NCBI RefSeq assembly: GCF_028209395.1
Contig: NZ_JAQLDQ010000036.1
Span: 1 to 11,165 of the forward strand
DNA length: 11,165 nt
Direction: 5' to 3'
DNA from: Collinsella aerofaciens
GTDB taxonomy: Bacteria; Actinomycetota; Coriobacteriia; Coriobacteriales; Coriobacteriaceae
Position 1 is the first letter of the stretch; each line of letters opens with the position of its first letter. Of this stretch, positions 6,930-11,165 are shown piece after piece. A program made the translations under genes and the position numbers. Under the pieces are notes generated by a model. It was not told the origin of the DNA and did no database searches. It worked only from the letters and a program-made list of their open reading frames with translations.

Positions 6930-7571
6930 CTAGCTCACGCTCTTCACTATCATCAAATTTGCAGGTCTCATATTTGATGTTTCATTCAGCTCCTTAGAAT
7001 CGATAACCAAATCCCATTGTCCATTTTGGCCCGGCAATGATCGGCAAAGTTGTTTGTTAGGTATACGAAACAATCGATTAACTGGAGTCAAACGCTTAAC
7101 TCCAAAACATTTCAAACTGACAATTTCGATACATAATAAAGCTGCCAGTGAATTCAAACAGTTCTCCAAATTAGCTTTTCTAAAATACGTACCACGATCA
7201 TGTTTCACAGCGTTATAGCTATCCCACCAAGTTAATTTTGCATACATTCCATTTATCCACGCATTAAAAGGTTTGAGTGAAATACTCTGGTTAATCGCAA
7301 TGTCAACTACCTCATTTACAAAGGCAATATCATTCAAAGCAGACAGGCACTCGAATGCTTCCTTGATATTAGATGGTCTATTTCCGGATCGAAGTTCGAC
7401 ATAATCTTTAAAAACCGAATCAAATTCAGAACAAATCGATAAAAGCATCTTTGCAAATTCAACTGAATAAGTTGAGAAATTATCGTTGCTCAGCTCAACA
7501 TAATTAAAGGAATTAACAAGCTCTCTTTCAAGAACCAAGTAGTAATCCCAATTTGATAAAGATAAACTCAT
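6930..7571 (-). CDS. Uncharacterised protein with WW-x2-YN-x2-KH motif, possibly HEPN/Abi-like; probably frameshifted near its 3' end
   Basis: A 213-residue predicted cytoplasmic, mostly helical protein with no signal peptide or membrane segment. Residues 115-126 read WWDSYNAVKHDR, followed by a helix NLENCLNSLAALLCIEI. This layout is like small helical proteins of defence regions, some of HEPN type (N/R...H motif), but I cannot assign it. ATG 7571 has GGGAG at 7582-7586, 10 bases upstream; a TTG at 7577 is a weaker alternative. The last 13 residues (MRPANLMIVKSVS) look out of frame: the -1 frame from about 6980 reads YETCKFDDSEERELAILWIA then QKIDGVSVMG to a TGA at 6880-6882, much more protein-like. 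Adding one A to the A run at 6980-6982 would join them into a protein of about 230 residues. Neighbours on the same strand are DUF4365 and DUF2971 genes. Confidence 0.6.
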   Translation of the reverse strand: MSLSLSNWDYYLVLERELVNSFNYVELSNDNFSTYSVEFAKMLLSICSEFDSVFKDYVELRSGNRPSNIKEAFECLSALNDIAFVNEVVDIAINQSISLKPFNAWINGMYAKLTWWDSYNAVKHDRGTYFRKANLENCLNSLAALLCIEIVSLKCFGVKRLTPVNRLFRIPNKQLCRSLPGQNGQWDLVIDSKELNETSNMRPANLMIVKSVS

Positions 7572-7714
7572 AGACAAGCAACTCCCGTTAACGTAAATTA
7601 CACCAAATTATCTTTCGAAATGCCCCCGTAGATATAGCAATCGCCAGCTCAGAAGTCTACTGACGCCCGATTCAGCTGACAAATAATTGACTATACGGCA
7701 CTATTAAAGGATAA

Positions 7715-8694
7715 CTAGCACTGTTCATCTACAGGAATATCCAGTTTATTCGCCGCGCAAATGCAAAGCTCTTTATCCTCTTGAGTCATCCTGCTCCCAA
7801 GAATAACTCGCAACGGCTTGCATGGGCGTTGTACATAATTCATCTCAAGCTCATCTGGCTCTGGTACAAGACGGGCACGATATTCGTTCTCCCGCTCAAA
7901 CACACTGCCCTTTCTGTAAATTGCCCGTAGATCACTAAGCATGTCATCACTGCTCACATTAAGACCAAGCATCCTAGCAGCAGTCCAAGCAATTTGAGGG
8001 TCGCAATTAAATGGTTCGTCATCATATAAAATTGGTAATAATTCAGTGCGCATTCCGTTAGCTATGTTGCAATTGCGAATAGCTTCTCTGTCGTAAGCAA
8101 GAACGAAACCCGCTTGGCTTTCGGAATATACATTCCACATATTCGAATCGCTAGGATTGTCCGTTAGGCACAAAATGCGACAACAATTTCGGCAGCTATT
8201 CTGATGAACTGGGGCAACAAATCCTCCAACAAATAAGCGCAAGTTTTTAACAGCCGAGCGAAAAAGACTAACTTTTCCCTCATCGGATAGTATCTCGAAC
8301 TCATCTATTCTTGCTGGATTAAAAGGAGCCCCCAGAACCCCTAAAACAAACGCAAGTCGTCTAAATCAATTTGATTTATTATCTTTAACGCTTGTTCATC
8401 ATCATTGAGATTACTTTCGATTTCATCTATACCATTCCAGTTATAGATCGGTACCGAGTCGCACTGATCGCTGAAAACCTTTGGATGAGAAAATGTAACA
8501 GTCGCGTTTTCTAGATCGGCAAAAGCGTATTCACTTGGAGGTCGATAGCGGTAAAGCATTCGCGGGACGAGAGAAGTCGATAGCGCTTCCAGCTCCTTCT
8601 TTGCGGAAACAATGGAGGCGCCATCGTTTTGCTTGGCAACGAGATTAGCCAGCGTCTCCCGATATGTTTCTTTCTGTGTCAAGCTTAGCGCCAT
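7715..8694 (-). pseudogene. DUF2971 family protein, broken by a single-base frameshift
   Basis: Two adjacent minus-strand frames make one DUF2971 protein. The first, ATG 8694 to TAG 8341-8343 (117 residues), has MLYRYRPPSEY and FSDQCD, matching the family's start (RYRP, F-N-D-P-F-D). The second, open from about 8360 to the stop at 7715, has the downstream marks MWNVYSESQAGFVLAYD, FERENEYRARL and LRVILGSRM. Adding one T to the TTTT run (8343-8346 as A on the plus strand) joins them into 326 residues. The site is not a canonical -1 slippery heptamer, so programmed shifting is unlikely. The function of DUF2971 is unknown; members are frequent in accessory and defence regions. Ribosome binding is weak (GGGAAG, 9 bases before ATG 8694). 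Confidence 0.8.
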
Positions 8695-9067
8695 GCAATA
8701 TCGCTTCCCGATCTAGCTAAATTAGATGCAGTTGATTTTATCCAGTGCAATAATACTGAATGCACATACGAAGCAGAAGTCATGTCTATCAACTACCAAA
8801 AAATGATTCCGATTGGAACGTACCGGAAATCGTAAAAGCTGCCAACGGATATATTTATAATAGCCTGAGATGGCTAGAGATGAAAACATATAGTCATCAA
8901 GCAGTCTTGTCCTCCGATGAAGACGCCAGCTATGACATCGAATTCCACTCTCTGTCAGGTCGCTTTACCAATTACGGAGCGCCGCAGAGGCTGCAGAAGC
9001 AGTCGAGTATGCAGAAAAGATTTATATGGGCGCGTCAATTAAAAAAGCTCTGTTAGACCAGGATTGA
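8689..9067 (+). pseudogene. Unrecognised plus-strand gene remnant, 5'-truncated and with two frame breaks
   Basis: Three consecutive plus-strand frames look like one protein of about 126 residues. First, 8689 to about 8800 (LPDLAKLDAVDFIQCNNTEC, YEAEVMSINYQK). Next, the 8760 frame to about 8980 (DWNVPEIVKAANGYIYNSLR, SYDIEFHSLSGRFTNYGA). Last, to a TGA at 9065-9067 (AEAAEAVEYAEKIYMGASIK then KALLDQD). Each junction needs one added base: in the A run 8798-8803 and in the GCGCCGC stretch near 8979-8985. No start codon lies in the first frame and a stop precedes it, so the 5' part is missing right where the DUF2971 gene begins (8694). I do not recognise the family. Confidence 0.4.
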
Positions 9068-9121
9068 CACACATCTGTCCCCACGGCGCCATATCGTTAG
9101 CCTCGTAGACCGCGGGGCAGC

Positions 9122-9469
9122 ATGAACGCCGAGGACCTGGTAATCGCCTTCAAACGGGACATGGCGAAGCTGAGCGGGACCGAGCGCCGCCGCGCGATTG
9201 AGTCCGTCAGGGACGTGATCCGCGCGGCGGCGTTCGACGACACGGCCGGCTCCGCCTACGAGGTCGAGCGCAGCCGCGTCTGCCTCAAGACCGCCTACGC
9301 CATGCGCCATAGGCTGATCGAGTGCCTCTCGGCCCACTGCCCCCATTCAGGGCCGGGCGGGGCTGCGGCGGCGAGCTCGACGAGATCTACTTCCCTGAGT
9401 CGCTCAAGGGCAAGGGCAACCGCGCGAAGGGGTTGTTCGCGATGCCGTATCGGCAGCATAGAGACGGTA
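9122..9469 (+). pseudogene. ISXO2-like (IS1595 family) transposase remnant, internally deleted, frameshifted and 3'-truncated
   Basis: The N-terminal part starts at ATG 9122 (MNAEDLVIAFKRDMAKLSGT, ERRRAIESVRDVI) and jumps, without the usual zinc-ribbon segment, to RVCLKTAYAMRHRLIE, a hallmark of ISXO2-like transposases. The next frame continues PPFRAGRGCGGELDEIYFPE, with the first catalytic Asp region (ELDE.YFPES), then LKGKGNRAKGLFAMPYRQHR. Adding one C to the run at 9340-9344 restores the frame. After about 9469 similarity stops, so the rest of the DDE domain is gone. The strong GC richness contrasts with the AT-rich genes to the left. I could not define terminal inverted repeats. It cannot encode an active transposase. 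Confidence 0.75.
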
Positions 9470-9486
9470 TGTCCATTTCGTCTCTT
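9461..9486. repeat. Inverted repeat GAGACG-12-CGTCTC with an outlying copy of the array loop sequence
   Basis: GAGACG (9461-9466) and CGTCTC (9479-9484) are separated by 12 bases, the same loop size as in the array at 9614-9763. CATTTCGTCTCTT at 9474-9486 matches CATTTTGTCTCTT at 9647-9659 in 12 of 13 positions. It may be a degenerate outlier of the array. Confidence 0.4.
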
Positions 9487-9613
9487 TTAGCGCTGAATAC
9501 CATGTATCGGGTTCATTTTCTCATGCCTTATAAGGAATATATGAGACGGCTGAATTCGTAGATGCCTGTTGTAAATGAATGTATGTGAGAAAGCTAACAA
9601 CTACATAATAAGA

Positions 9614-9763
9614 GTTGCGTTTGGCATCAGGCAACGAAAACCGTTGCATTTTGTCTCTTGCAACTAAAAGGGTTGCGTTTGGTATATAGCAACGAAAACA
9701 GTTGCATTATGTCTCATGCAACTAAAAGGGTTGCTTTTGGTGTCTAGCAACGAAAACAGTTGT
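9614..9763. repeat. 29-bp-period palindromic array (58-bp tandem unit)
   Basis: Five 17-bp elements of form GCAAC-N7-GTTGC start at 9631, 9660, 9689, 9718 and 9747, exactly 29 bp apart and separated by 12-bp segments. A half element (GTTGC, 9614-9618) precedes them and the last ends GTTGT. Two types alternate: the inner 7 bases are GAAAACN in elements 1, 3 and 5 and TAAAAGG in 2 and 4. The 12-bp segments alternate too: GTTTGGCATCAG, GTTTGGTATATA, TTTTGGTGTCTA against ATTTTGTCTCTT, ATTATGTCTCAT. The true unit is therefore 58 bp, present about 2.6 times. As RNA, each GTTGC-12-GCAAC or GCAAC-7-GTTGC can form a 5-bp hairpin. No coding frame is credible here. It lies between the transposase remnant and the NlpC/P60 relic. 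Confidence 0.9.
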
Positions 9764-9839
9764 GCACGGGCAAGATAACCCTCACGCTTTGCGAATGATA
9801 TCTTTGTTCCTGCAAATTAAAACACGCAATGTTATAGAT

Positions 9840-9970
9840 AGACGAAATCTGATTAGCGGGCGACGATGAATGCCACATCTCTATTATCACGGGGACTGCC
9901 GCCCCAGAAAAACCCGATATGGCAATCGACGCTGATAGCAGTCTTAAAGAACATGACGTCGCCCTCACTC
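9840..9970 (-). pseudogene. Relic of an NlpC/P60-like domain C-terminus
   Basis: On the minus strand, just after the ATPase stop, one frame reads EGDVMFFKTAISVDCHIGFF then WGGSPRDN. This matches KGDIVFF...SHIGFFWGNSPSEN of the intact peptidase at 1391-3622, including the catalytic His. After a frame change near 9880, MWHSSSPANQIS matches FWHSDGYGNRIS of that protein. The nucleophile Cys part and all repeats are missing, and the two frames cannot be read together. The residues differ enough that it comes from a paralogue and not from a recent copy. Similarity fades below about 9840. Confidence 0.75.
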
Positions 9971-9973
9971 GAC

Positions 9974-11098
9974 CTAGAACCGTTCGAGAATCTCCTCGGC
10001 GTTCTCTCGCAGATAGATATCTAGGTCCGGCACGGCAAACTGCACGTAGCCCCTCTGTGGTGCCTGAATAACCTCTCTTTGTAGCAATTTTGCCCTAATG
10101 GAGCTGACCTCATTGGTCTTTTTACCCATGCGCTTAGCAATCTCGGATGATTTGGACTGTTGTTTATCCTCGCACATGGCCAAAAGGTATTTGATATCGT
10201 TGAGCCCCAGTCCAGAAATCGCGGGCTCGTGAACAACATCGTGAAAACGAGCCTCTGCCAGCGCAATGCCTTCGGTGACGTCGCGCTCGCTCACAATGGC
10301 ACTTTTGGCACGATGCAAGTTGGCGCGCTGCCAAATGGAATAACCGACCAGTTGCACCAGATAGGCATAGCCCTTAGTGGCCTTAGCGGCTCTCGACAGG
10401 AGATTGTCCTCTATGGTCAAGCCAGTCGCGACAAAGCTATCGCCCATAGAGAGCGCTACCTCCACCTGGTTGATAGGCGCCAGATCTTCGGGGAGGGCAC
10501 GACGCAAGAACGTAAGCGCCTTGCCGTTAATAAGATCCATAACACCGGCGGGTAACCCGGCAAAGGCAAGTGCGATATCTACTTTTTCCCCTATCAAAAG
10601 CTGAACCGTAGACGCAATGGCACGCATATCGTCAATCGGAGCGTCCTGAACTTCATCGATGGCAATAAAAAGACCCTCGGATGACTTCGCCGCCGAACTT
10701 AGCAACTTTCTAAGGCTCGACTCTTTGGGTGCAACATCGACTTTCGCAGAAACAAAGCCGGCGTTTACACCGACCGAAGCATTGGCCGCAAGGGAAGAAT
10801 CAGCAACCTGATCCTTCAAGTCCAGCAATAGGTTAGGGCCAGCAGAAACAATAGCAGTCTTCCATCCAAGCTCTCGCGCACGATCCCTAAGATCGCAGAG
10901 CAAAACAGTTTTTCCGGAGCCCCTCGGTCCAGCAATACGCATGAGCCTCGCAGGTGCACCAATTCCCGCATTCAAACTCTCGGTAAACTCAAGGGCAATA
11001 TCATCACGACCAATTATGCGCGGAGGCTCAGCGCCGGCAGTGGGACGAAACGGATTATGGAATGCTGTGGCGCTCACTTGTTTGCCTTGGTGACGCAT
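9974..11098 (-). CDS. AAA family ATPase with C-terminal winged helix (ATP-binding protein)
   Basis: A complete 374-residue cytoplasmic ATPase. The N-terminus FHNPFRPTAGAEPPRIIGRD is the lead-in seen in actinobacterial Orc1/AAA_16-type ATP-binding proteins. Walker A is GPRGSGKT (57-64), Walker B LFIAIDE (143-149, D148 and E149), and a sensor-like segment LAFAGLP follows (177-183), with R199 and R200 in FLRRALPED as candidate finger residues. Residues about 298-362 look like a winged helix (IAKRMGKKTNEVSSIRAKLL then GYVQFAVPDLD), so DNA binding is likely. The exact role is unknown; relatives are usually annotated only as ATP-binding protein. ATG 11098 has only a weak GAAAG upstream, and no convincing promoter is visible in the 67 bases left. 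The stop lies within about 10 bases of the NlpC/P60 relic. Confidence 0.9.
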   Translation of the reverse strand: MRHQGKQVSATAFHNPFRPTAGAEPPRIIGRDDIALEFTESLNAGIGAPARLMRIAGPRGSGKTVLLCDLRDRARELGWKTAIVSAGPNLLLDLKDQVADSSLAANASVGVNAGFVSAKVDVAPKESSLRKLLSSAAKSSEGLFIAIDEVQDAPIDDMRAIASTVQLLIGEKVDIALAFAGLPAGVMDLINGKALTFLRRALPEDLAPINQVEVALSMGDSFVATGLTIEDNLLSRAAKATKGYAYLVQLVGYSIWQRANLHRAKSAIVSERDVTEGIALAEARFHDVVHEPAISGLGLNDIKYLLAMCEDKQQSKSSEIAKRMGKKTNEVSSIRAKLLQREVIQAPQRGYVQFAVPDLDIYLRENAEEILERF

Positions 11099-11165
11099 AA
11101 TTTCTTTCGCAAATTGACAACCGCATAGCGGAACACGGCCCGCGCCCCGTCATATGATTTCTAGC

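Noticed and set aside
8341..8360. Programmed -1 frameshift in the DUF2971 gene
   Set aside because: The zero-frame codons before the stop (CGT TTG TTT TAG) do not form a canonical X-XXY-YYZ slippery heptamer; a lost T in the run is simpler.
9053..9346. Minus-strand 97-residue ORF opposite the transposase remnant
   Set aside because: GC-rich antisense shadow; the plus strand carries the recognisable KTAYAMRHR motif.
9614..9763. CRISPR array
   Set aside because: The regular 29-bp step looks CRISPR-like, but the intervening segments are only 12 bp and resemble each other in two alternating classes, and no cas gene is present.
9744..9968. Minus-strand 74-residue ORF as a gene
   Set aside because: It only partly follows the frame of the NlpC/P60 relic; its first third is a shadow of the true frame and its end runs into the repeat array.

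Overview
The window looks like chromosomal DNA of a gut actinobacterium of the Coriobacteriia, most like Collinsella. This rests on the aromatic/glycine cell-wall-binding repeats fused to GH25 and NlpC/P60-type hydrolases, the GC-rich host-like segments, the style of ATP-binding protein at the right end, and an ISXO2-like (IS1595 family) transposase remnant. The species is inferred from general knowledge; no marker gene is present.

Layout. (1) 1-4809, minus strand: three exported cell-wall proteins in a row: a GH25 lysozyme with C-terminal binding repeats (cut by the window edge), a large NlpC/P60-like peptidase with about 20 N-terminal binding repeats, and a binding-repeat protein ending in a short His/Cys metal-site-like tail. 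The last two are probably co-transcribed from a promoter near 4850-4877 and end at a clear intrinsic terminator at 1349-1379. (2) 4810-5387: non-coding, with short degenerate direct repeats and a possible gene relic. (3) 5388-6402, minus: a DUF4365 (PD-(D/E)XK-like) protein preceded by an overlapping small membrane-peptide ORF with the best ribosome-binding site I found. (4) 6510-9470: an AT-rich, damaged accessory zone holding an unrecognised remnant, a WW..YN.VKH protein that may be HEPN/Abi-like, a DUF2971 gene broken by one base, an unrecognised plus-strand remnant, and the transposase remnant. (5) 9614-9763: an exact 29-bp-period array of palindromic elements. (6) 9840-9970: a relic of an NlpC/P60 domain abutting a complete AAA ATPase gene with a C-terminal winged helix (9974-11098).

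How it fits together. The left third remodels or binds the envelope. The middle has the look of a defence-type accessory island (DUF4365, DUF2971, possible HEPN) that is decaying or carries consensus errors: five separate frame breaks can each be repaired by adding one base, four of them inside a homopolymer. The most unusual structure is the 29/58-bp palindromic array. The most interesting gene-level candidate is the small membrane ORF overlapping the DUF4365 gene.
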